Positions 26,674-35,835 are shown, counted from the first letter of the stretch. The stretch is 44,614 nt of DNA from an uncultured Bacteroidales bacterium (GCA_902774275.1 CACYHN010000009.1:1-44614), one strand, 5' to 3'. The notes: a model not told the origin generated them from the letters alone. Translations and numbers: made by a program.

Positions 26674-28070
26674 GCGTCCCAGTACTTTAGGATAGGATTA
26701 CGGGCTGCAGTAGTCTCATCAGGACGGGAGACTGGCGTATTGTGCGGAGCGCCGTGCAGGATATCGGGATCCCGTGCAGCCTCAGCCGCAATCTTACGCA
26801 TCACCTCTATAAACTCATCCAACGTCTCCTTTGACTCTGTCTCAGTAGGCTCAATCATTATTGCCTGATGAAACAGCAGCGGGAAATAGATAGTTGGTGC
26901 GTGGAACCCAAAGTCAAGCAACCTTTTGGCTACATCGAGTGTTGCGGCACCCTCCTTACCCTCACATGCGCCGTCATTTATGAGTCCGTCAAATACGAAC
27001 TCATGCTTGCATACTGTGGGTATGGGCAGCTTGTAGCAATCCTTGAGGCTCTCCTTGATGTAGTTGGCGCCCAGGGTGGCCAGCTTGCCGCACAGCTTCA
27101 CGTTCTCACGGCCCAGCATCAGGATATATGCGTAGGCACGCAGTATCACACCAAAGTTTCCGTTGAATCCCGATACGTTCACGCCCAGGAACGGAACCAG
27201 TTTCTCACATACTCCCACAGGACCGCTGCCAGGACCGCCGCCTCCATGTGGCGTTGAGAATGACTTGTGCAGATTCAGATGCATCACGTCAAATCCCATA
27301 TCTCCCGGGCGTACCGTGCCGATGAGCGGGTTCATGTTGGCTCCGTCATAATAGAGCAGACCGCCTGCGGCATGTACCAGATGTGCTATCTCCCTGATCT
27401 CTTTTTCAAAGAGTCCCAGAGTGTTGGGGTTGGTCATCATGATACCGGCAATGGTATCATCCAGCAGAGGTTTCAGATCCTCTACATCTACCAGCCCCTG
27501 AGCGTTTGACTTTACCACAACCACATCCAGACCGCATACTGCAGCACTGGCGGGATTGGTTCCGTGTGCACTGTCAGGTACTATTATGCGGGTACGTTTT
27601 GTATCACCGCGTGACATATGGTACTCGCGGATTATCATCAGGCCGGTAAGCTCACCGTGTGCTCCTGCGCAGGGCTTGAAGGTGAAGTGTTTCATGCCGG
27701 TTATGGCGGCAAGGGCCTTGTCCATACCTTCATAAACGGCATCCACACCTGGTACATACTTCTGTAACGGATGAATAGCATTGAACGCCGGCATGGCTGC
27801 AATCTCCTCATTTATCTTGGAATTGTACTTCATGGTGCAGCTGCCCAGCGGATAGAATCCGGTGTCAACGCCAAAGTTCATCTGGCTCAGGTTGGTATAG
27901 TGGCGCACTACATCAACCTCACTTACCTCTGGCAATTGGGGCGCACTGTTCCTTAAGAGAGTGGCGGGAATTGCCTTGGTATCGGCGCACTTGCTACAAG
28001 CCTGAGGCAGAGAGTATCCCACGCGGCCAGGCTTGCTTAACTCAAATATCAGTTTGTCGTAGTACTTCAT
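26670..28070 (-). CDS. gcvPB: Glycine dehydrogenase (decarboxylating) subunit 2
   Basis: 466 residues of the P-protein C-terminal half. The PLP lysine lies in MHLNLHKSFSTPHGGGGPG, within the Gly-rich loop typical of the family, and the N-terminal LGSCTMKYNSKINEEIA is the conserved substrate-channel motif. Together with GcvPA it decarboxylates glycine and passes the aminomethyl group to the lipoyl arm of GcvH. The 4-base gap to gcvPA and 4-base overlap with lpdA indicate coupled translation. Confidence 0.96.
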   Translation of the reverse strand: MKYYDKLIFELSKPGRVGYSLPQACSKCADTKAIPATLLRNSAPQLPEVSEVDVVRHYTNLSQMNFGVDTGFYPLGSCTMKYNSKINEEIAAMPAFNAIHPLQKYVPGVDAVYEGMDKALAAITGMKHFTFKPCAGAHGELTGLMIIREYHMSRGDTKRTRIIVPDSAHGTNPASAAVCGLDVVVVKSNAQGLVDVEDLKPLLDDTIAGIMMTNPNTLGLFEKEIREIAHLVHAAGGLLYYDGANMNPLIGTVRPGDMGFDVMHLNLHKSFSTPHGGGGPGSGPVGVCEKLVPFLGVNVSGFNGNFGVILRAYAYILMLGRENVKLCGKLATLGANYIKESLKDCYKLPIPTVCKHEFVFDGLINDGACEGKEGAATLDVAKRLLDFGFHAPTIYFPLLFHQAIMIEPTETESKETLDEFIEVMRKIAAEAARDPDILHGAPHNTPVSRPDETTAARNPILKYWDA

Positions 28071-28074
28071 GGCG

Positions 28075-29400
28075 TCACTTCTTTATGGATTCAACAAGTG
28101 CATCAATCTCCTCATAGGAGCGTTTCTCAGTGACGCAGAAACTTACGTAGCCGTCCTCGGTCTCAAGAGCGCCAAAGAAACCGGCATCAGCCAGCTTCTT
28201 CTGGACCTGCGCGGCGGGAACCTTTGACTTGAGCACAAACTCTTTCAGGAATACGGCATCCTTGAATACGGGCTCAAACTGACCTGTCTCCAGCAGTTTA
28301 TCATACAGATAATGCGCACGCTGGTAGCACAGGTCGTTAACCTGCTTCATTCCTTGTGGCCCCATGAGTGACAGATATACTGTTACCCAGAGTGCCATGA
28401 GGCTCTCGTTTGAGCAGATGTTGCTGGTGGCTTTCTCGCGGCGTATGTGCTGCTCGCGGGCCTGCAGGGTGAGCACGAATGCGCGGCGGCCCTCCTTGTC
28501 AGTGGTTTGGCCCACTATTCGGCCGGGCAGTTTACGCATGTAGTCCTGGCGGCAGGCCATGAAGCCCACGTACGGACCTCCGCAGCACAACGGAATTCCT
28601 AAGGGCTGGCCGTCGCCTACGGCTACATCGGCTCCCCACTCTGCGGGGGTCTTTACCACCGCCAGGGCCGATGGGTCACAATAGACTGTGAGCATTGCCT
28701 TGTCGGCGTGCAGGGCATCGGCCATACCCTCCAGATTCTCTATTATTCCGAACCTGTTTATGGAGGGAACGATTGCTCCGGCTACATCACCCTGGGCGAT
28801 GAGTGCCTCGAGTGATGATTTGCTGGTCTGGCCTCCCTCCTGTGCTATCTCCTTTATGGTTATTCCTGCATACTTGGCGTAGGTGGCTATCACTCCCCTT
28901 ACGTGGGGCAGCAGGGTGTTTGATACCAGCACGGTGTTCTTTTTCTTGGCCTGAGCCACCATCATTCGCATGGCCTCGGCGGCGGCTGTGGGGCCGTCAT
29001 ACATGGAGGCGTTGCTTACGTCCATTCCTGTAAGGGTGCAGATCATGCTCTGGTACTCGAATATGTACCTTAGCGTTCCCTGCGATATCTCGCACTGGTA
29101 TGGGGTGTAGGCGGTCAGGAACTCGCTGCGCTGGGTTATGTAGGGGATTACGGCCGGGGTGTAATGATCATAGGCTCCGGCTCCGGCAAATACCTTCAGC
29201 CTGGGGTTCTTGGCGGCAAGGCCTTCAAAGAAGTCTCTTACCTGCTGCTCGGTCATGGCGTCGGGCAGGTCATACTCGCCCTTATACAGACAGTCTGCGG
29301 GGACATCGGCATACAGGTCATCAAGACTATTCACTCCTATGCGGTCAAGCATGGCGCGGATGTCTTGATCTGTCTGCGGGAAATACTGGAAACCGGCCAT
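28075..29400 (-). CDS. gcvPA: Glycine dehydrogenase (decarboxylating) subunit 1
   Basis: 441 residues of the P-protein N-terminal half. Typical features: FAGAGAYDHYTPAVIPYITQRSEFLTAYTPYQ near residue 72, EYQSMICTLTGMDVSNASMYDG, and GRIVGQTTDKEGRRAFVLTLQAREQHIRREKATSNICSN further on. Split P-protein is normal in Bacteroidetes and Firmicutes. Its ATG shares one base with the gcvH stop. Confidence 0.96.
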   Translation of the reverse strand: MAGFQYFPQTDQDIRAMLDRIGVNSLDDLYADVPADCLYKGEYDLPDAMTEQQVRDFFEGLAAKNPRLKVFAGAGAYDHYTPAVIPYITQRSEFLTAYTPYQCEISQGTLRYIFEYQSMICTLTGMDVSNASMYDGPTAAAEAMRMMVAQAKKKNTVLVSNTLLPHVRGVIATYAKYAGITIKEIAQEGGQTSKSSLEALIAQGDVAGAIVPSINRFGIIENLEGMADALHADKAMLTVYCDPSALAVVKTPAEWGADVAVGDGQPLGIPLCCGGPYVGFMACRQDYMRKLPGRIVGQTTDKEGRRAFVLTLQAREQHIRREKATSNICSNESLMALWVTVYLSLMGPQGMKQVNDLCYQRAHYLYDKLLETGQFEPVFKDAVFLKEFVLKSKVPAAQVQKKLADAGFFGALETEDGYVSFCVTEKRSYEEIDALVESIKK

Positions 29401-29780
29401 TACTCCTTGATAAATGCTTTGTAGGCCGATGCGTCCATCAGGTCGTCAAGTTCCGATGCTTCACTCATCTGCACCTTGATGATCCAGTTCTCAAAGGCAT
29501 CGTCGTTGACCAGTTTGGGGTCGTCAACTACGGCCTCATTAACCTCTACTACGGTGCCGCTTACGGGGCTGAAGAGGTCACTGGCGGCCTTTACGCTCTC
29601 CAGAGCTCCGAATTCGCTGCCTTTCTCCAGGTCATCATCTACATCGGGGCAATCTACATAGGTGATCTCGCCCATCTCCTTTTGGGCAAAATCTGTTACT
29701 CCGATGATTGCGATGTTACCTTCTACCTTTACCCACTCGTGGGTGTCACTGTACTTCAGTCCTTCTACAATTTTACTCAT
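29400..29780 (-). CDS. gcvH: Glycine cleavage system H protein
   Basis: 126 residues, family-typical. KYSDTHEWVKVEGNIAIIGVTDFAQ at the start and the lipoylation site in FGALESVKAAS (lysine of ESVKA) are clear, as is SGTVVEVNEAV. It is the lipoyl carrier between the P, T and L proteins. It overlaps gcvPA by one base; the 196 bases before it hold a structured repeat that separates it from gcvT. Confidence 0.97.
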   Translation of the reverse strand: MSKIVEGLKYSDTHEWVKVEGNIAIIGVTDFAQKEMGEITYVDCPDVDDDLEKGSEFGALESVKAASDLFSPVSGTVVEVNEAVVDDPKLVNDDAFENWIIKVQMSEASELDDLMDASAYKAFIKE

Positions 29781-29816
29781 AAGCTATTTATTTGTTATTT
29801 AGGCTCGTTTTTTGGC

Positions 29817-29937
29817 GCGGGAGGATTAGGGTAGATAAAACTTCGCTTCGCTCATCCCTCCCACCGCTTCGCGGCGGGCCCCTCCCGTTTACGAGGCCAC
29901 GGGTGGCCACGGTTTTCCTTACCCTAATTCCTCCCGC
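29817..29937. repeat. Element with 17-bp terminal inverted repeats inside the gcv operon
   Basis: The left end GCGGGAGGATTAGGGTA (29817-29833) pairs with the right end at 29920-29937 (one extra base). Between them lie small stems, including CCGC-TTC-GCGG (29864-29874) and a GGCCAC/GTGGCC pair. It fills most of the gap between gcvT and gcvH. Confidence 0.75.
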
Positions 29938-29976
29938 TTCCAACTGCAGATTTGGGAGAGAATCAGGAAAGGAGCA

Positions 29977-31080
29977 TTACTTTTTATAATTAGTTTGATA
30001 GAATCTCTTTTTTATTACTTTGCCGGGGAAGACTTTCTTACGGATGCGTATAAACAAGTCTGTTCCCAGCGTTGAATATTCAGACTTCACAAGGGCAAAG
30101 CAGATGCTGCGGTCTAGGGTTATGCTGTGGTAGCCAGTTGTTACCTCACCGATTACGGTTCCATCCTCCAGTTCTACGGGGTAGCCGTGGCGGGGGATGG
30201 CTCGGTCGAAGATTTCTATGCCGACTAGCTTCTTTTCTACTCCCAGTTCCTTTTGGGCTACCAGGGCTTCACGGCCTATGAATTCGGCTTTATCAAGCTT
30301 GCAGAAGATACCAAGGCCGGCTTCTATGGGGGTGATTTCCTCACTCAGTTCATCGCCGTAGAGCGGTAGGCCGGCTTCAAAGCGGAGGGTGTCGCGGCAG
30401 CCTAAGCCGCAGGGCTGGACTCCGGCTTTCAGCAGACGGTCCCATATCTCCACGGTGTCCTGCAGGGTTGCGTAGAGTTCAAAGCCGTCCTCACCGGTGT
30501 AACCGGAGCGGCTTACTATCAGACGATGGCCGTTGTACTCTGCGTTGCAATACTCGTAGAAGCATAACTTTTTGGTACAATCAAGTCCTAACACATCCAG
30601 GACTATTTTTTCTGATTCCGGGCCCTGAATAGCAATCTGCCCCCATGCGTCTGACTGGTTGTCAATTTTTACATCATAACCGATGCTGTTCCTGAGCATC
30701 CATTCATAGTCCTTGTCTATGTTGGCGGCGTTTACCACCAGCAGGAAACGGTCGGGCTCAAACTCGCGGTAAACCAGAAGGTCATCAACGCAGCCGCCAT
30801 TGGGATAAAGCATCATTCCGTACAGGATCTTGCCGGGGCGGAAACCGCTGATGTCATTCGTGAAGATATGGTTTATGTAACGTTCGGCATCCGGACCGCT
30901 TATGAATATCTCGCCCATGTGAGAAACGTCAAACATTCCTACATGATTCCTTACGGCCTGATGCTCCTGCGTTATGCCGGCATACTGTATGGGCATGTCA
31001 AAACCGGCAAAGGGGCTCATCTGTGCTCCCAATGCCACATGACTGCCGTGCAAACATGTCTTCTTAATTTCTCCGTCCAT
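29977..31080 (-). CDS. gcvT: Aminomethyltransferase (glycine cleavage T protein)
   Basis: 367 residues. Motifs: FAGFDMPIQYAGITQEHQAVRNHVGMFDVSHMGE near the start, GYTGEDGFELY in the middle with the conserved aspartate-glutamate pair, and GLGCRDTLRFEAGLPLYGDEL. It transfers the one-carbon unit from the aminomethyl-H protein to tetrahydrofolate, releasing ammonia. Its first 17 bases overlap the end of lplA. Confidence 0.96.
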   Translation of the reverse strand: MDGEIKKTCLHGSHVALGAQMSPFAGFDMPIQYAGITQEHQAVRNHVGMFDVSHMGEIFISGPDAERYINHIFTNDISGFRPGKILYGMMLYPNGGCVDDLLVYREFEPDRFLLVVNAANIDKDYEWMLRNSIGYDVKIDNQSDAWGQIAIQGPESEKIVLDVLGLDCTKKLCFYEYCNAEYNGHRLIVSRSGYTGEDGFELYATLQDTVEIWDRLLKAGVQPCGLGCRDTLRFEAGLPLYGDELSEEITPIEAGLGIFCKLDKAEFIGREALVAQKELGVEKKLVGIEIFDRAIPRHGYPVELEDGTVIGEVTTGYHSITLDRSICFALVKSEYSTLGTDLFIRIRKKVFPGKVIKKRFYQTNYKK

Positions 31081-31786
31081 ATTTTATAAAGTTTTCATCA
31101 AAATAGGTTTTCTCAATTTCAAGCACCTCCGCCAATTGGGCTGCGCTCAAGTACTGCGCATCGCTGCAGAAATGATCCGTAATCTTAGTCCTCAGCTCAT
31201 CAAATCCAATATCCAGCCCCAACTCCTTAAGATTTGCCACCCTCTGCCGCACTGATTTGATGCCCTTGCTGTCAAGTTTCTCTCGGGATGGCGTTATGGC
31301 ACATTCCATCTCTGTGAAATCAGTGTCATACAGCAAGGTGCCATGTACTATGCAGCCTGTAGGTGTTGCGTAACAGGCATTGCCTGACACTTTTCGGCCA
31401 CCCACCAGCACGTCATTATGTTCAGTACGCACTGCATCCAGCCCCATCCCTTTTAATGCATCGGCCAGACTGGAAAGATATGCGTCAAACACCCTGTTTA
31501 CATCAGTACAGTCTGTAATGTATGAAATCATCAGGTTACCGCCATCAGCATAGACGCAACCGCCACCGCTTTTGCGGCGATACATCTCTATACCATGCTC
31601 ACGGCAATACGTGACATTGACCTCTGCCTCCATATCCTGGTTGCGGCCGAATATCACCGTAGGCTCCACGCTCCACACAAACAGTGAACCTGGAGCATTG
31701 GCTACAGCCCACTCCTCAAGCGCCAGCCAGAAAACCAGTCTGTGCCTACAGCCACTCTCACCATCCGGCAAACCAAGTAATCTCAT
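31064..31786 (-). CDS. lplA: Lipoate-protein ligase A family protein
   Basis: 240 residues. The adenylation motif RRKSGGGCVYADGGNLMIS and the lysine motif GGRKVSGNACY are canonical for the LplA/LipB/BirA fold, followed by HGTLLYDTDF. It lacks the ~90-residue accessory C-terminal domain of E. coli LplA. It overlaps gcvT and probably supplies lipoate to the GcvH encoded in the same locus. The only promoter element visible is 11 bases upstream of the ATG, so the transcript would be nearly leaderless. Confidence 0.9.
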   Translation of the reverse strand: MRLLGLPDGESGCRHRLVFWLALEEWAVANAPGSLFVWSVEPTVIFGRNQDMEAEVNVTYCREHGIEMYRRKSGGGCVYADGGNLMISYITDCTDVNRVFDAYLSSLADALKGMGLDAVRTEHNDVLVGGRKVSGNACYATPTGCIVHGTLLYDTDFTEMECAITPSREKLDSKGIKSVRQRVANLKELGLDIGFDELRTKITDHFCSDAQYLSAAQLAEVLEIEKTYFDENFIKYGRRN

Positions 31787-31797
31787 ACCTATAAATG

Positions 31798-31805
31798 CAA
31801 AAATA
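31798..31805 (-). promoter_or_regulatory. -7 element before lplA
   Basis: TATTTTTG on the minus strand, 11 bases from the lplA ATG. No TTTG at the right spacing upstream. Confidence 0.45.
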
Positions 31806-31870
31806 ACGTATTCGCCAAAAGCGATACGCTATTTTCATAAAAGGTTATCAACAAGTTATCAGACACAAAA

Positions 31871-31906
31871 ATAAATGGCAGCCAACCTTACAAGACTGCC
31901 ATTTAT
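31871..31906 (-). terminator. Orphan terminator between divergent lplA and AraC-type genes
   Basis: Perfect 11-bp stem ATAAATGGCAG / CTGCCATTTAT with a 14-base loop, followed on the minus strand by TTTTTGTG. No gene ends here: both neighbours start away from it. It may end a small RNA read from the 31910-32110 gap. Confidence 0.6.
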
Positions 31907-32009
31907 CCGGGGTCCATGCGTTAGGGTTAGAAAAGGTAATAAACCCTGAACACACTTAACGGACACCTTTTCATTCCAACATTGCCTTTTTACAATCCTG
32001 AATGTCATC

Positions 32010-32041
32010 CCGACATCGCAGAATTGCATGACAAATGTCGG
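32010..32041. promoter_or_regulatory. Inverted repeat CCGACAT/ATGTCGG in the lplA-AraC gap
   Basis: CCGACAT (32010-32016) and ATGTCGG (32035-32041) with 18 bases between. It could be a stem or a regulator site. The rest of the 369-base gap shows no credible reading frame. Confidence 0.35.
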
Positions 32042-32080
32042 ACAAATAACGATAGAAATAATAGTCAAAAAAAAAATATA

Positions 32081-32140
32081 GTTGTCAAAATTGAAACAAA
32101 CGCAAATTTTAAGAAGTATATTTGTTGTCAAATTTGAAAT
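32081..32140 (+). promoter_or_regulatory. Direct repeats and -7 element upstream of the AraC-type gene
   Basis: GTTGTCAAAATTGAAAC (32081-32097) recurs as GTTGTCAAATTTGAAAT (32124-32140), 43 bases apart start to start; each core (TCAAATTTGA) is near-palindromic. The -7 element TATATTTG (32117-32124) lies between them. This layout suits binding of the AraC-type protein to its own promoter. Confidence 0.55.
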
Positions 32141-32155
32141 CGTGATGAAAATATT

Positions 32156-33064
32156 ATGAATAGATTCAGCATAAAGGACTTGATCAGTATGCCTCAAAAT
32201 GAACCGGAGGCAATATATAAAGACCAGATTGTCGTGATCAACGCCAACCTTCATGGAATAGCAACCGTTCAGGACCTGTTTGCTATAGATGCTTTTGCCA
32301 TAGGTTATATTCTGGAGGGATATAGCATTACCGAATTCAACAATGACCAATACAGGTTGGAACCCGGAAAGGTCTTCATTCTTGCCCCTACTCACACATG
32401 CCGTCTGGTAGAGTGCAGCAAGGATTACAAGGTACGCCTTTTGCTTCTTGACTCCAACGGCCACAACCTATCTGTCCATCTCAATTATCTGGTAAAGTCT
32501 GAAAGATGGATACAGACCTATTTCCACCCTGTACTCAAACTCAATGAGGACGAATCAAAGACCATGAATGACTGCATCGACAAGATAGTGGAGCAGACAA
32601 AACGCATAAACTGCCCTAACCGCGTAGCTTTCCTAAGGCTTGCCACCACCTGGCATCATGTGGAACTGGACAACATCATGCAAGAGCATATGAATGAGGT
32701 GACTGATAACAACAAGCCCCTTACCAGGCAACAGGCTTTGGCCAGACAGCTATACCGTCTGATAATAAACAACTACCGCACAAAGCATCAGGTCAAGTTC
32801 TATTCAGAGCAGATGTGCCTTACGCCACAATATCTGAACCAGATAGCAAGCAACATTTTTGGAAAGACACTGAGCGCAATCATTTCTGACCTGTTGTTCT
32901 CCACCGCCAGATCCATGATACTGGCATCAGAGATGAGCATACAGGAGATTGCTGATGAACTTAGTTTTCCGGATCAGGCTTCATTCAGCAAGTTCATAAA
33001 GAAGACAACAGGAGTAAGCCCCAGCACTCTCCGCAAAATGAATCCTCACAAGGATTCTATCTGA
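32156..33064 (+). CDS. AraC-family transcriptional regulator
   Basis: 302 residues. The N-terminal ~150 residues form a cupin-like sensing domain (YILEGYSITEFNNDQYRLEPGKVFILAP), and the C-terminal ~100 carry two helix-turn-helix units, with VKFYSEQMCLTPQYLNQIAS and SIQEIADELSFPDQASFSKFIKKTTGVSPSTLR matching the AraC signature. Its 3' end overlaps the convergent barrel gene by 8 bases. The target is unknown; its own promoter carries two direct repeats. Confidence 0.92.
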   Translation: MNRFSIKDLISMPQNEPEAIYKDQIVVINANLHGIATVQDLFAIDAFAIGYILEGYSITEFNNDQYRLEPGKVFILAPTHTCRLVECSKDYKVRLLLLDSNGHNLSVHLNYLVKSERWIQTYFHPVLKLNEDESKTMNDCIDKIVEQTKRINCPNRVAFLRLATTWHHVELDNIMQEHMNEVTDNNKPLTRQQALARQLYRLIINNYRTKHQVKFYSEQMCLTPQYLNQIASNIFGKTLSAIISDLLFSTARSMILASEMSIQEIADELSFPDQASFSKFIKKTTGVSPSTLRKMNPHKDSI

Positions 33065-35786
33065 AATCATTGAATCGGTAACTGAACGATATCACGAACA
33101 TGGATGTGTCACCGAACGTGCGGCTCTCACTCCAGTTGGTCCCCGATGCACTTGCCGAGAAACCGCTATAGGACTTGAGTATGTCACGCCAAGTCAGGCT
33201 GAATGTAGCCTGACGCTCCTTAAGGAAGCTGTAATTGGCCGATATGCTCCACAGGCACTCCGAGCGGTTGGCTGACTCCATCTCATAACCGAACGGACGG
33301 TTGTAGTTGATTCTTGTGGATGCGCCGAGTCCGAATGATGACTGATATGAGATGTCCGCACTCGCCGTAATACGCTTACCGCCGTTTGATGTTTCCATGT
33401 AGTCACTCTTGCTGTCATCCATGCTGTAGCCTACATTTCCCCTCAGCACCCAGAAACGGTCGGAATAGGCACTTTCCAGAGTCAGGCTGAGCCTGCTGTA
33501 ATCCGTAGCACTCTTGTTGGCAGCCGCATCGGTAAAACTCTGGACATACGCCACGTTATGACTCAGCGAATGGTTTACGGTAAAGTTCAGGGAAAGGTCG
33601 CGAAACGGATAGGTAAGGAACAGATACTCGCTCATATTCCAACTGCCGTTGATGTTATCGGGCGATGTTATACGGGCGCCAGTCTGCCTATCCATCCTGG
33701 TAAGGGTTGTTATCTGATTTATTGTGGTTCCCCAACTTACACGGGTACGCATCCAGGACTGCAACTGGAACTCCACATTCACGTTATGCGAGAAAGAGTT
33801 CTTGAGGTTGCTGTTTCCCTCACGTATGTTCATAGGGTCACTGTAGTCTGTAACCATGGAAAGCTGCTCTACTCCCGGCAGTCCGTTTGATCCGTTATAA
33901 CCCAATCCTATCTGGCTCTTCTTGAATATCTTGAAACGGAAATTGGCGTTGGCGTTATATCGGATGCCTCTGTAACTGATATGCTCGTCATCCTTACCGG
34001 GTATCTTGTTCAAATTGTCAATAGCCATCAGCACCGGAGCAGCATTGACTGACATATTGATCCTATATACGGAATCAGAGTAGTTGTAATCCACATCGAA
34101 CGAGTTGTTCAGATTGCTGTTGCGCCTCTCATAATAGAGTGAATCCACCTCACTCAAAGTGCCGTCATCATCCATATCCTCATAACTCTGTGTGCTCTTT
34201 CCGTCATCATAAGAGAAGTTGTAGCCAACTCCAAGGTAGCCCGATTCACCCATCCTGCGGTTAAGGCTAACGTTAATCGAGTAATTGTTTGACACTGACG
34301 GGGAATATATCCGATGATCAACCTTGCGGACACTGTCAGTGAACTGGGCAAAACGGCTGTCAGATTTGTTGATGCTGGTATTGTCATTATCGGACCTGCC
34401 CATCCTCATGTTCACATAGAGGTTGTATCTTTCATCCGGGCCGAATGATTTGCCGAATCCGCCGTTAAGGCTATATGTGGTGCCTGTGCCTTCAGACTCA
34501 TTGCTCTGGATGGTGGATCTTATCAGTCCCTCTCCCTCGTTAGATACCGAATCAACCGAGTGGCTGCTGCTGTTGTTCCAGTTCTTGGACAAATCCATGC
34601 TCATATTGTACCAGGTGTTGTCATTGATACGTCCGTTCAGTCCGGCCGAACCGCCCCAGTTGTGCCCGCCGTTGGAGCTTGTGTTCTCGCTGTATGAGTT
34701 CTGAGTGAACTCGGGCATGAACATCTTGTTGAATGACTCGCTCCTGTTCTCATTGTAGTTGTCACCGTAACCCAACTGCGCATTGACCGATACCTTGCCG
34801 AACTCCTTGTCATAATAGATATTACCGTTTGAGTTCTCAGTCTTGAGCTGAGTGGAGTACTCATACGGAATGGTGTTCCTGCTATATGACGCATACAGTT
34901 CAGAGCCACCCTGTTTCCACATTGAGCCATCCACCGATACGCGGTACTTGTCAAAATTCTCGGTGGTACCCAGCTCTACATTGGCAAACAGAGTAAGGTT
35001 CATAGGCTCCTTGGTCTGCATATCCATTACCAGATGATTATCACTCATGCGGTTCAGGGTGTCATCGGGCACCTCATACACCTTGAGGCTCTTGAGCTTG
35101 TCAGTGGGCATGTTGTTGAGGGCTATGCTCATGTCGCGCTTAAAGAACTGGTCTCCGTTAAGTCGTATCTCATTAATGTCGCGCCCCAGATAGGTCATCT
35201 TACCGTCCTCATACTTTAGTCCCGGCAGACGGCGCACCAGGTCCAGCAGAACGCTTCCGGTGGGCATCTCGTATGCATCGGCATTGAAAATGACAGTATC
35301 GCCGCGCTGGTACATGCGCTGCAGCTCGGCCACAATCTCCACCTCCTCGGTGGTAAGGGGATTGCTGCGCAGCACTATTGAGTCAAGCTCAACGGTGTAA
35401 GTGTGGATTCCGCTTTCGCGTTTCATGGGCGGATCTACGATGGTATCCAGCGTCTGCATGCCTAAATAAGAGATTCTTATGCGCAGACGTGTGTCCTTAA
35501 TCCTGTCGCGACGTGACATATAGGTCCAGAAATCGCCGTCCTTATCGGCCATACTTCCGTCGGTGGCAGTTGTGTCACCCATACATTTGACCAGGATATT
35601 GGCACCCTGCAACGGATAGGGATCGGGCTCATAATCATCAACCCCATATACCCTACCTGTTACCTGAAATGACTGTTTTATATAAGTACGCAACATAGAT
35701 TCCACCTCCGGACTGCTCCAGTCCTGCGCACTCACACTAATCGTAAACAGCATCAAAGCTGCCAAAAGGACTCTCTTTAAATTCAT
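33057..35786 (-). CDS. Large outer membrane beta-barrel protein (TonB-receptor-like, OMP_b-brl family)
   Basis: 909 residues with a signal peptide (MNLKRVLLAALMLFTISVSAQ). Residues ~35-135 look like a carboxypeptidase-regulatory-type beta domain; ~150-260 are plug-like (GSVLLDLVRRLPGLKYEDGKM and YLGRDINEIRLNGDQFF, typical of this family); the rest is an Asn/Ser-rich barrel of ~22 strands ending SMFVISFSYRFNDF. No TonB box is obvious. It shares only the convergent 3' ends with the AraC-type gene, so control by that protein is possible but not shown. Substrate unknown. Confidence 0.85.
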   Translation of the reverse strand: MNLKRVLLAALMLFTISVSAQDWSSPEVESMLRTYIKQSFQVTGRVYGVDDYEPDPYPLQGANILVKCMGDTTATDGSMADKDGDFWTYMSRRDRIKDTRLRIRISYLGMQTLDTIVDPPMKRESGIHTYTVELDSIVLRSNPLTTEEVEIVAELQRMYQRGDTVIFNADAYEMPTGSVLLDLVRRLPGLKYEDGKMTYLGRDINEIRLNGDQFFKRDMSIALNNMPTDKLKSLKVYEVPDDTLNRMSDNHLVMDMQTKEPMNLTLFANVELGTTENFDKYRVSVDGSMWKQGGSELYASYSRNTIPYEYSTQLKTENSNGNIYYDKEFGKVSVNAQLGYGDNYNENRSESFNKMFMPEFTQNSYSENTSSNGGHNWGGSAGLNGRINDNTWYNMSMDLSKNWNNSSSHSVDSVSNEGEGLIRSTIQSNESEGTGTTYSLNGGFGKSFGPDERYNLYVNMRMGRSDNDNTSINKSDSRFAQFTDSVRKVDHRIYSPSVSNNYSINVSLNRRMGESGYLGVGYNFSYDDGKSTQSYEDMDDDGTLSEVDSLYYERRNSNLNNSFDVDYNYSDSVYRINMSVNAAPVLMAIDNLNKIPGKDDEHISYRGIRYNANANFRFKIFKKSQIGLGYNGSNGLPGVEQLSMVTDYSDPMNIREGNSNLKNSFSHNVNVEFQLQSWMRTRVSWGTTINQITTLTRMDRQTGARITSPDNINGSWNMSEYLFLTYPFRDLSLNFTVNHSLSHNVAYVQSFTDAAANKSATDYSRLSLTLESAYSDRFWVLRGNVGYSMDDSKSDYMETSNGGKRITASADISYQSSFGLGASTRINYNRPFGYEMESANRSECLWSISANYSFLKERQATFSLTWRDILKSYSGFSASASGTNWSESRTFGDTSMFVISFSYRFNDFR

Positions 35787-35835
35787 GCCTGCTAAGTTAT
35801 CTCATCTTCTTATACGAAACAACTCTGCAATTGTC

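Noticed and set aside
29100-29834. 244-residue open frame on the plus strand
   Set aside because: Antisense to gcvPA and gcvH; no recognisable domain, Cys/Arg/Gly-rich shadow composition.
31787-32155. Glycine riboswitch upstream of the gcv locus
   Set aside because: The region before lplA lacks the tandem aptamer layout, and the likely promoter leaves only about five bases of leader.
31859-32464. 201-residue open frame on the minus strand
   Set aside because: Overlaps the AraC-type gene's N-terminal domain and promoter and runs through the orphan terminator; no ribosome site or family.
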